Assembly (NCBI GenBank): GCA_025201865.1
Contig: MU602795.1
Location: 1 to 51,162, forward strand
Origin: Ramicandelaber brevisporus
Lineage: Eukaryota; Kickxellomycota; Ramicandelaberales; Ramicandelaberaceae
DNA: 51,162 bases
Direction: 5' to 3'
The notes under the pieces are model-generated. The model searched no databases. It was given only the letters and a program-made list of their open reading frames with translations, and was not told the DNA's origin. Positions within the stretch are counted from its first letter, which is position 1; each line of letters opens with the position of its first letter. The position numbers were made by a program, and so were the translations under genes. Below are positions 40,113-48,205 of this stretch, piece by piece.

Positions 40113-41201
40113 TTAAGAGCGATTGGGTTTGCGACAAAGGACTGTGAACATTGGTGTAAAGATGCCGAGCTTGCCGCCTTCGGCCAACGAGTCTGCGGCA
40201 GTGAGGAGTACTTTCTGAACCTCATATGAACCACGGGGTGCAATACGCACAAATTCCAAAGCACGCACAACCATTGCAGTAAGGCGAATACCGATCGGGC
40301 TTCTGGAGAATCCACGGATAACAATCTTTGAGCTAGGCTGCAAATCGGCATACCACGGCACATCTCCTCCAATGTGCGACTCGGCCAGGTCCTGGGAATA
40401 CTCAACCTCGAATCCAACCTCCTTGAGGGCAGCCAGACACTCCGTGGTAGTAAACAGCTTCGGGAGACCACTGCCGAACTCAATATCTCTGGCGACACGA
40501 CGATGCTCGGCATTCTCTGGATCGTACTTATCCGTAGAGCACCATTCAAACAAGCTACAAGCACTACCAGGCTTCAGCACACGGAATATCTCGCTGTAGA
40601 CGTCAGTAAGCTTCGGCGCGTGGCATGTGGCTTCAATTGCATATGCACCATCAAATGACTCGTCAGCAAACGGCATCTGTAGGAAATCGCCCTTGACAAA
40701 CGTCGTCAGCGGAGCTGTGCCAGTTTGCTCCGAATACTTCTTGGCCAAGCCAAGCTGGTAATCGTTGATGTTGAGGCCCGTAATGTTGCATCCAGCAAAG
40801 CGCGCAATCTCACGAGCAGGACCACCAACGCCGCATCCGACATCCAACACGCTTTGACCAGGCTTAAACTGGCCCAACGACGCCAGAAAGTGCTCGTGAC
40901 GGGCAATCGATTGATGGAACGGCTCGTCCTTGTACTTGCGAGCAAAGTGATACGAATAGCCCCAGCCATAATTGTAAAAGTCAGTCACCAGGTTGTAGTA
41001 AGAGGTGGCAAGAGTTGCATACTCCTTTTTACGCTCGGCAGAGTCCTCTTCTACACCTTCGTCGTCATCGTTGCTAGTATTGGCAGTCGTCTTTGGATTC
41101 CACAGGCGTATGTAGCTGTTTACCTCTTTGCTGTGAGTTTCAGTGTCCTTGGATGCCACCGCTGGCAGAAGCGCAGCTGTTCTCGTCAAAGCTGAGGACA
41201 T
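40113..41201 (-). CDS. ERG6: Sterol 24-C-methyltransferase
   Basis: 362 residues from the ATG at 41201; an upstream open stretch coincides with GA repeats and is not protein-like. The sterol-binding segment FYNYGWGYSYHFARKY (about 77) and SIARHEHFLA precede SAM motif I VLDVGCGVGGPAREIA (near 120). GLNINDYQLG, DFLQMPFADESFDGAYAIEATCHAPK and RVLKPGSACSLFEW follow, all characteristic of SMT1/Erg6, and the C-terminal sterol methyltransferase domain ends GKLGIFTPMFTVLCRKP. It transfers methyl from SAM to C-24 of zymosterol in ergosterol-type sterol synthesis at ER or lipid droplets. This is one of the best markers that the source is a fungus. Confidence 0.96.
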   Translation of the reverse strand: MSSALTRTAALLPAVASKDTETHSKEVNSYIRLWNPKTTANTSNDDDEGVEEDSAERKKEYATLATSYYNLVTDFYNYGWGYSYHFARKYKDEPFHQSIARHEHFLASLGQFKPGQSVLDVGCGVGGPAREIARFAGCNITGLNINDYQLGLAKKYSEQTGTAPLTTFVKGDFLQMPFADESFDGAYAIEATCHAPKLTDVYSEIFRVLKPGSACSLFEWCSTDKYDPENAEHRRVARDIEFGSGLPKLFTTTECLAALKEVGFEVEYSQDLAESHIGGDVPWYADLQPSSKIVIRGFSRSPIGIRLTAMVVRALEFVRIAPRGSYEVQKVLLTAADSLAEGGKLGIFTPMFTVLCRKPNRS

Positions 41202-41295
41202 AGTCGGTAGTCTTTCTGCAGTTTGAGAAGAGTAAAATCCGTGTCTTGTGTTTGTGTTTGTGTTTGTTGTTGCAGAGTGCGAAGTGCGAAGTGAG

Positions 41296-41315
41296 CTCTC
41301 TCTCTCTCTCTCTCT
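41296..41315. repeat. (CT)n microsatellite
   Basis: Ten CT units in the presumed 5' leader of ERG6 (GA on its coding strand). Confidence 0.85.
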
Positions 41316-41818
41316 TGTGCAAAGGTCACTTTTGATATGCATGTCTATGTGTGACTAGAGTTTGCATCAACGTGAGAACTGCATTCCCATATTTGTGTCA
41401 CTGGCACACTTCCCACCACGTTGATCAAGTGAATATCGATTGCTGTTGATGAGAATGAGATGGATGTCGCTGCTGAGAGCGATGCTGACGGTGACGGTGA
41501 CGTTACGTTTTCGTCAGAACTTGGTCAACAGTAACACTGAACTCATCAACTCATCAATGGCGGTACATAAAAGTGCAATTCACTTTAAATTTGTGGCAAC
41601 ATGTGGCAAGCCTGATGTTCAAAAATTAGAATACTGTGCTCTTGCTCTGTATTTCGTTATATGTTCGTCAACAGTGGCGATAACATGGTGCCAACATACC
41701 CATGTGATACATTGCTGATGTGGACCGACTTGAGATGTCGCCGTAAGTGACATTCCTGACATCATCGTTACACTTTAACGGCATCCTAATTACGCCAAAG
41801 TTATAGTATCATTTTGTG

Positions 41819-41827
41819 TATAAAAGG
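41819..41827 (+). promoter_or_regulatory. TATA box of small secreted gene
   Basis: Consensus TATAAAAGG, 142 bases before the ATG at 41961, followed by a CA-rich leader. Confidence 0.65.
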
Positions 41828-41960
41828 CTGCCCGTCAATATACCAACCTCTTCTTTTGTCTCCATTTTTGTGTCTACTCATCACCACACGAGATACATCA
41901 GACATCCAATACACACAATACATCCAACAAGTCTCAATACCAACTCAACTCCAACGCCAA

Positions 41961-42188
41961 ATGAAGGTTGCTCCAATTGCCGCACTTCTTGCCATCGCTG
42001 GTACTGCCGCTGTCACTGCCGTTCCGACAGCCGAGAATGCTGCCATGACCGATAACATCGGTATCAAGCCAATGGACACTGGTCTTGACAACTTTATGGA
42101 CTGCGTTAAAGGCTGCCTCAAGGATATGCTGATGATGCCTTTCTGTGTTATGGGTTGCATCCCGAAGCTTATTCCTCCAAAGAACTAA
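41961..42188 (+). CDS. Small secreted four-cysteine protein (75 aa)
   Basis: 75 residues: signal peptide MKVAPIAALLAIAGTAAVTA, a short acidic propart (VPTAENAAMTDNIG), and a compact core with four cysteines in the order C-x3-C-x9-C-x3-C (DCVKGC...PFCVMGC), ending PKLIPPKN. Two helices joined by two disulfides, as in alpha-hairpinin-type folds, would fit this spacing, though the linker of nine is a little short. A consensus TATA box and a CA-rich leader suggest strong or inducible expression. The core resembles that of the next gene (43229) over about 24 residues. No known family recognised; function unknown. Confidence 0.8.
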   Translation: MKVAPIAALLAIAGTAAVTAVPTAENAAMTDNIGIKPMDTGLDNFMDCVKGCLKDMLMMPFCVMGCIPKLIPPKN

Positions 42189-43228
42189 ACTGTCCAGTTT
42201 AATAAGCCTTTTCACATTGCACTCATTCTTTGTTTTAAAACGTGACTAGTCTTCTTTTAAATAACTTTGCATCTGATGTTGTTGTTGTTGTTGTTTTGTA
42301 GGAATAACAGCTCCAATACAATAAAAAGAGAGTAACTGAAATGACTATTGGAGTTGGACTGGTAAATCGGACTGGAGAGTGAAAGTAATTAAACAACAAC
42401 AAGTGAGACCCTTCGTTTACGTGTATTTTTTTTTATTAAACGGACAGTAATACAAGTGAGGCTGACGCACTTCTCTCTCCACCCTTTGCATTGACTGGAA
42501 GTACAATGTATGTGGAGTGAGTAACAAGGGATTCAAAGCGGGATGCACTCTCCAGTGCCCAAAATCATTCCGATATCAGTCATCTCTCCGTCAATGAGAA
42601 GTGGAAAACAGCAAAAGAAAAACATAAAGGCGGAACGAAGAATGATGTAAGGCGACATTCGTTGCATTGAGTGTTAGTATAAGGGCTGAAGAGAGTTAAC
42701 GGAGGGGTAACAAAGAGTGAGAGAAGAAAAGAGGATGAGACTGTTTACAAAGATGTTTTTTTGCAACAGTCATGTTTATGTTATTTACTCTTCTTCCCTC
42801 CCCCTCCCCACTTGATGCATTGAAGATTATCACAAAGGATTGTTACGCGTTCTCACAACGCACATATTCGTTAACTTTACAATACAGCCCCACCCCCAAC
42901 ATGTAAGCATGCATGCATACTGGTGCGTGCTTGCGTGCGTATGTTATTGCAATTGCAAAGTTACTCTCTACTATCCATTTCAACTGAGTGGTGAGTGAGT
43001 GGCATCTACAGAGGTAAGCTGATTCGGCGAATAGGCTTTCACCACATCAAATGGCGATGAATAGCAATATCTTATAAGGACAGCGAGGTATCAGTCGTCC
43101 TCCAGCTTGCTTTTCTTCGCTCTTCTTCTCCAATCCAACTCAACATTAATCCACACACGCACACACACACGCTGACACACATCCACCCTTTCTAAGCTTT
43201 AATCACCACATTTCTTGCCCTCTCAATC
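42189..43228. other. Intergenic between two small secreted genes
   Basis: 1.04 kb with no convincing open frame on either strand. Contains GTT repeats near 42280, a GCATGCATGCAT stretch near 42907, a TATA-like element at 43073 and CA runs near 43152-43175 in the leader of the next gene. Confidence 0.5.
43073..43079 (+). promoter_or_regulatory. TATA-like box
   Basis: TATAAGG 150 bases before the ATG at 43229, about the same spacing as in the preceding secreted gene (142). Confidence 0.45.
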
Positions 43229-43771
43229 ATGAAGACTAGTGTCATCATTGCCTCTATCCTCCTCGCCTCCTCGGCCTTCGCTGCTGCCGTTCCCGCCCCT
43301 GTCCCCGCCGCTGGTGGCAGCACCCACCCCGGTATCCAGCCTGCTGCTGTCGGTAAGAAGACCCCTCAGCAGATCCGCGCTGCTTTGATCCAGCGTGCCA
43401 ACTTGATTCGCAGTGGTAAACTCCATATTCAAATCGGCCCGCTCAGAATCGGTCACACATTGGACTGTGTTGTTGGAAATATTCTTTCTCTGAATGTATT
43501 TGGTGTCGTTGGCTGTGTCTTAAACCTGGTTGGTCTCAATAAGAACCTAAATGACATCGCTGGTGGTGCTATCACAGATGATACCCCTTCTACTGACGAT
43601 ACCGCTGGTGATACCGCTGGTGATGCTGCTGGAGATGCTGCTGGAGATGCTGCTGGAGATGCTGCTGGAGATGCTGCTGGTGATGCCGCTGGAGATGCCG
43701 CTGGAGATGCCGCTGGAGATGCCGCTGGTGACAACACTACTGCCGCCGACAGTAAGCAAGTCAAGGCTTAA
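43229..43771 (+). CDS. Secreted protein with tandem AGDA repeats
   Basis: 180 residues. Signal peptide MKTSVIIASILLASSAFAAA and a Pro/Ala-rich propart are followed by a Lys/Arg/Gln segment and a hydrophobic core with two cysteines (LDCVVGNILS...VVGCVLNLVG, about 79-103). The C-terminal third is eleven tandem Ala-Gly-Asp-(Ala/Thr/Asn) units, very acidic, ending in a short basic tail. The core resembles that of the upstream 75-residue secreted protein. The repeat could be a flexible acidic spacer or a calcium- or wall-interacting segment; neither is shown. All three frames on the opposite strand are also open across the repeat only because the unit is a multiple of three. Confidence 0.8.
   Translation: MKTSVIIASILLASSAFAAAVPAPVPAAGGSTHPGIQPAAVGKKTPQQIRAALIQRANLIRSGKLHIQIGPLRIGHTLDCVVGNILSLNVFGVVGCVLNLVGLNKNLNDIAGGAITDDTPSTDDTAGDTAGDAAGDAAGDAAGDAAGDAAGDAAGDAAGDAAGDAAGDNTTAADSKQVKA
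43604..43735 (+). repeat. 12-bp tandem repeat, 11 units, coding
   Basis: Unit GCTGGWGATGCY. Two sub-blocks can be seen: one GGT unit plus four GGA units ending GCT, then one GGT unit plus three GGA units ending GCC. This suggests a block duplication followed by homogenisation. Confidence 0.9.
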
Positions 43772-43842
43772 ATTGCACTCTGTCACTCACTTTTCTTGAT
43801 TAATAATTGCAGCATTTTAATAATATTATTAGCATTTTCTAT

Positions 43843-46800
43843 TTAGCATTGGACAAGTTGTCTTGAGTACAATCGACCAGATGCAGCATCGGTACATGTA
43901 ATCCAATAGCGATGTCTTGAACGAGTGGAATCCGATGACACAGTGACAGGGGTGCTAAAGGACTCTGAAGAACCCGGAGTAATGCGTGGAAATACCACAG
44001 TGTCAACTATTGTGAGATCAGCATCCGACGGCCCGTATTCATTTTCGCTTGTTATTGACGCTGCTGCTATTGCTGCCGTGGGACGCTCAATTGCAACAGA
44101 TAACATAACTGATGTTAAAGATGCTGCTGTGTTGGTAACAGTTACAGTGAGGGTTGACAGACAAAAGGGGCTGTTGTCTGCAAGATACAACAACTCTGGA
44201 ATCTGCTCAGCGATCGACCGGATGCTGGCCGAAACTTGAACTGGCGAGAGCGTAGCAGTTTGCAAGAGGATGTCATCCGACAATGGCTCAAGAATTAATG
44301 ACGACCGAGCAGCCACGAATTCCTTGCTGCCGCTTTGAGTAGCTGCTGAACGCCAGGCGAGAGTAAGTTGGCTAGCCAGCGTTCGCCGCAAGATATCAGC
44401 TGGCGTCAAAATGGGAGCTGTACGATCGACTGGAGACTCTGCTTTGGTCTGCGTGATAGCCACTCGAGGAACTAGAGAAACGAACCGCATACTGGTACCA
44501 GATGATATCATCAATTGATTGTCAAGAGTAAGGCTTGCTGAAGCGTTGTCATCAGCTGCTGGAGACAAGAAGGTGGCTGATAGCTTGCCATGAACATCGA
44601 AGTTGGTAACATTGGCGACATCGAATACTCCAAAGCACGCAACATCCTCCAAATTGACTGAATCGCCTATAAATCGTGTCAATTTCGACAAATGACTACT
44701 AACAACTGATGGTGATGATGAGGCAGCTGAGAGCAAGTTCGTTGATAGGCCATAAGCCAGAGGATGCAACTCAGCGCTGGTGACTTGCAATACTGGAACA
44801 ATCATCGACCGAAGAGGAATGCTGATTGTTCGAGTATACGCAAAGCCATCTAGAACATGGCCATATCGGATCACGAGACTGTTGGACCTATTGCTGCTGT
44901 TTTTGTTGATGATCGAATGAGCATCAGGTACACTACGCGCTCGCACAATAACTGAAACCAAATCAGTTGAAGCAAGAGGCAGGGAGGAAGCCAGTGCATC
45001 AGCATTCAGAATCTCGAATGAGTCGGTCTTGTGACGGGAAGAAGTATCAATGGTGCACACGAGATAATCAACCAAAACGCCAGTGGATGAAGTGGATGAA
45101 GTGGACGGCGTCAAACTGAATGGCAAATCAATAACAGCATCTTCGTAAACCATCACGGTACTATCTTGAATGAGGTGTCCAGCAGGCGGTGTGCATTCAG
45201 CCAATGGAACATCACGCACGGCGACTACAGAGAGTGGCGTTGAAATCGGGATATTCGCTCCAACACCAAATATGACACTTGTGCAGCCATCTATCCGGCA
45301 TTCAACCACATCAGCAGATTGCTGATTGATCTGGGGAATAACTGGCAATACGACGGTGATAGCCGATTTGGCTGGAATCAGAATGTTGTCGATTGACCGA
45401 GTTTGATCAGCCTCAAATACGATTCCCTCTGAAGACCACAGTTTACAAGAATCCAATCGGATGTCAAACACAAATGGATTCGACAAACTGAGCTCAAATG
45501 CACACGGTTCGCCAGCTACCACATACACCGTGTCAGAGTCTTCTTCGTTCGACTGTTTAGCTAGTGGGTCGTAGATGAATATCTGAGCGCGAATTCGCTG
45601 TTCCTCAGACTCCTGTTCTGATGTGCTCCGCGGATGGTTCGGCAGTCGTATCCTTTTGACAATTGACGATGCTTCAGATCGGTCAAAATTGATGGACTTG
45701 AGAAGACAACTGAACACTTTTGAGGCTGACGAACTGGCGAGTGTCGAGGATGTTGCAGTTTGTGGAAGCTGCCGCAACGCTATCGAACGCATGGCAGCTG
45801 CAATCGCAAACTGCTCCTCAGGCGGGCAGTGGTTTGATAGCAGTTGAAGCTGAGTGAACAAATGAGCCATGGCAGCATCGTAATCACCAATTGAGGTAAA
45901 AAGCGCCACACATTCTGACAAAATCTCCGATTGGATTGCTGGCCAGCCAACCGTACTGAGTTCATTACCACAGCCAAACATTTCAAAAAGGTCGTTGATG
46001 AATGAGCGCACATTCTGGACGATAAATGAACTCTGCTGTCGATGAGACTGTTGCTGCTGTTGTTGACCTGAAGTAATAGCGTCAATTTGGACCATAGTGG
46101 AGAGACCGAGTTGTGCAAACTGGCGAGCAAAAGCAGCTTGTTTTCTTCGCGACGAGATACTGCCAAGTATCTTGATGGCCATTGCAGCTGATGGAATTTG
46201 ATCTAGAAGCGGAACCATCGGTGCTGATGGTGTGATGGTTCGTGCGATGTGAATGCTGCTGGACACTGGATGCGGTGTCAAAGTGGAGCTAGTTGGCAGA
46301 GTATTTGTATCTGAGGTGCTCACAGTGTTGCTGGATATTGGCAATATGGGAGTTGACAGCGACCACGCACGCAATGCCCATTCAACCACATCAGCCGATG
46401 GCACCAGCGAAGTCAGTCCTGCCGCAGTCGCAGTGCTTTGACTATCAAGTCCACCTCGGTACAGCTCCTTCATCGCAACGTCAATCAGTCCATGTCGCCT
46501 AACAGCAGCAAGAACTAATGCGTTTCTCAAACAAGTCTCTGCTCTCAGAATGTGGACTGCCGCAGCCATTTCTGGCGTACCAGCAATTGAAGACAAGAAG
46601 CATGCACTACGCTCGTATCCATTTGCAACATCTCTGAATCTCTCCATCAACTCAACCAACAGAGTTTGTACAATACCACCAGCCGTGCGGTATTTGCGAC
46701 CTTTGACTCGTTTCATCAATGTGCCATATGAAATGCCAGTGTATCGTGATGCCGGAGCGAGAGATGATGTATTCATACTGACGGGATTGCTGTCAAATGC

Positions 46801-48123
46801 ACTCAAATCACCACTGTCGACACCAGCTTCCGCAGCTGCAGCAGCCGCCAACGTAGAGAGCATCGCAATCATGAGATCGCGATCAGTCTCACGTTCGTAT
46901 TGGACAACCAGCGCAGCGTAGAATCCCTCAAGTGCCAACGCAAGCCACAGCGGGTCCGAAAGCTGATACGGCGAACCAGCGCTGATCGTGCCTCTTCTGC
47001 TGCCTTGGCCGCCTGTAGATGTCGATTCACCTGCATTGCCACTACTGATTGATGATGGAGACTGCTGCACGGCAAGGACAGCTTCTCGCGCCATTTCAAC
47101 TGCATGAGTATACGCGTTGACAGCCTCAGGAATTCTGCCACAGAGCAGATTCAGATCAGCCACAAGCTTCTTCAATCTGAATGCATGCGATTGCCGCTGA
47201 TTCATAACGACATTATCTGTACTCTGGTTCGCACTAGATGTCAGGGTCGCTCGTCTTCGAAGCAAACTACTACTGTTACCACTCGTGCTACTACTGCCAA
47301 TTGATGGAGCACGATCCAAATCACCGCCTAAACGAGAAAGACCGGTTGACATGAGCTTCTCTGCAAACTCATTCGCACTATCTCTAAGCTCAGTCGACCA
47401 GGCTCGAAGCACTCGTGGAGATGATCGATGTGCAACAGAATGTGATGAACCAGCTACAGATAACGGAGCAGTGATTTTGGCTTCAGTGTTGCTGGTGCGA
47501 ACACTGCTGAATCCACTGTGAACTTCACGGCCTTCAAGAGCATCGGCAGTTGCAGCCAGGGCAGTAACGATTCGAGCAGCCAAGTCAAGGATACCGGGTT
47601 TGATGACAGATTCAAGCGATACAGAATCAGACAGTTTACCAACCTTGATCGCATTCCCAGTTGAATCGTATGGTTCCATGTCAGAGTGATTATGGCTGTC
47701 GTTAATAACAATCTGCAGAGATGCAACCGATGTCGGAAACGATGCACAAACAGCCAGATGCTCCTCGTCGTTCAGAGTATTCGAAATGGTCAACACTGAC
47801 AAAACTTGGCGGTGAGTCTGCAGACTGTCAAGAGTGGCTGCTAACACTGGTGGACGCTGCCAAATCGGTGCAATGAGCGATGATGTCGAATCATACCAGA
47901 ATCGTAGACGCGCACCAGGATCGCGCAGAGATGAGAACCGTGCTGTGTCGTCCTGGCTGATTCGATCGTAGACTTGGGCTGTGGTGATCCTGCTGAACTC
48001 TCGAGACAGCACTTCGCAGACACGATCGTAGACCGAAGCCGGCAGATCGCTACCAATAGGTGCTACGTGCACGCGTATATGCGCCAGATCGTCCAGTGCA
48101 ATATCTTTCGTGGAGTTGGGCAT
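43843..48123 (-). CDS. TRS120: TRAPP II subunit TRAPPC9 / TRS120
   Basis: 1426 residues from the ATG at 48123. The N-terminus (DLAHIRVHVAPIGSDLPASVYDRVCEVLSREF) and LRFWYDS, QTHRQVLSVLTISN match the Trs120/NIBP opening. The TPR-like part has RLKKLVADLNLLCGRIPEAVNAYTHAVEM and DPLWLALALEGFYAALV, the typical ADL..L.G...DA...Y..A......D.LW...ALEG pattern. The C-terminal half is beta-sandwich rich with the GEPCAFELSLSNPFVFDIRL strand pair. TRS120 is a TRAPP II-specific subunit that makes the complex an exchange factor for Ypt31/32 (Rab11) at the late Golgi. Ser/Thr-rich loops make it longer than yeast Trs120 (1289). It starts only 82 bases after the kinase gene on the same strand. Confidence 0.92.
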   Translation of the reverse strand: MPNSTKDIALDDLAHIRVHVAPIGSDLPASVYDRVCEVLSREFSRITTAQVYDRISQDDTARFSSLRDPGARLRFWYDSTSSLIAPIWQRPPVLAATLDSLQTHRQVLSVLTISNTLNDEEHLAVCASFPTSVASLQIVINDSHNHSDMEPYDSTGNAIKVGKLSDSVSLESVIKPGILDLAARIVTALAATADALEGREVHSGFSSVRTSNTEAKITAPLSVAGSSHSVAHRSSPRVLRAWSTELRDSANEFAEKLMSTGLSRLGGDLDRAPSIGSSSTSGNSSSLLRRRATLTSSANQSTDNVVMNQRQSHAFRLKKLVADLNLLCGRIPEAVNAYTHAVEMAREAVLAVQQSPSSISSGNAGESTSTGGQGSRRGTISAGSPYQLSDPLWLALALEGFYAALVVQYERETDRDLMIAMLSTLAAAAAAEAGVDSGDLSAFDSNPVSMNTSSLAPASRYTGISYGTLMKRVKGRKYRTAGGIVQTLLVELMERFRDVANGYERSACFLSSIAGTPEMAAAVHILRAETCLRNALVLAAVRRHGLIDVAMKELYRGGLDSQSTATAAGLTSLVPSADVVEWALRAWSLSTPILPISSNTVSTSDTNTLPTSSTLTPHPVSSSIHIARTITPSAPMVPLLDQIPSAAMAIKILGSISSRRKQAAFARQFAQLGLSTMVQIDAITSGQQQQQQSHRQQSSFIVQNVRSFINDLFEMFGCGNELSTVGWPAIQSEILSECVALFTSIGDYDAAMAHLFTQLQLLSNHCPPEEQFAIAAAMRSIALRQLPQTATSSTLASSSASKVFSCLLKSINFDRSEASSIVKRIRLPNHPRSTSEQESEEQRIRAQIFIYDPLAKQSNEEDSDTVYVVAGEPCAFELSLSNPFVFDIRLDSCKLWSSEGIVFEADQTRSIDNILIPAKSAITVVLPVIPQINQQSADVVECRIDGCTSVIFGVGANIPISTPLSVVAVRDVPLAECTPPAGHLIQDSTVMVYEDAVIDLPFSLTPSTSSTSSTGVLVDYLVCTIDTSSRHKTDSFEILNADALASSLPLASTDLVSVIVRARSVPDAHSIINKNSSNRSNSLVIRYGHVLDGFAYTRTISIPLRSMIVPVLQVTSAELHPLAYGLSTNLLSAASSSPSVVSSHLSKLTRFIGDSVNLEDVACFGVFDVANVTNFDVHGKLSATFLSPAADDNASASLTLDNQLMISSGTSMRFVSLVPRVAITQTKAESPVDRTAPILTPADILRRTLASQLTLAWRSAATQSGSKEFVAARSSLILEPLSDDILLQTATLSPVQVSASIRSIAEQIPELLYLADNSPFCLSTLTVTVTNTAASLTSVMLSVAIERPTAAIAAASITSENEYGPSDADLTIVDTVVFPRITPGSSESFSTPVTVSSDSTRSRHRYWITCTDAASGRLYSRQLVQC

Positions 48124-48205
48124 TGTAAATAATAAAAAAGGACAGTTTGGAGTGTATACTAACGTGAAGATTACATTGGAGATGGGTTGAGGTAGATGTG
48201 CAGAA

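Larger units (their letters stand above)
41202..41960. other. Divergent promoter region, ERG6 / small secreted gene
   Basis: 759 bases. Holds a CT microsatellite at 41296-41315 in the ERG6 leader and a TATA box at 41819 for the secreted gene. No other gene seen. Confidence 0.5.

Noticed and set aside
43453..43786. Repetitive minus-strand frames opposite the AGDA repeat
   Set aside because: The 12-bp unit keeps all frames open; the SPAA and SGIS repeats are by-products.
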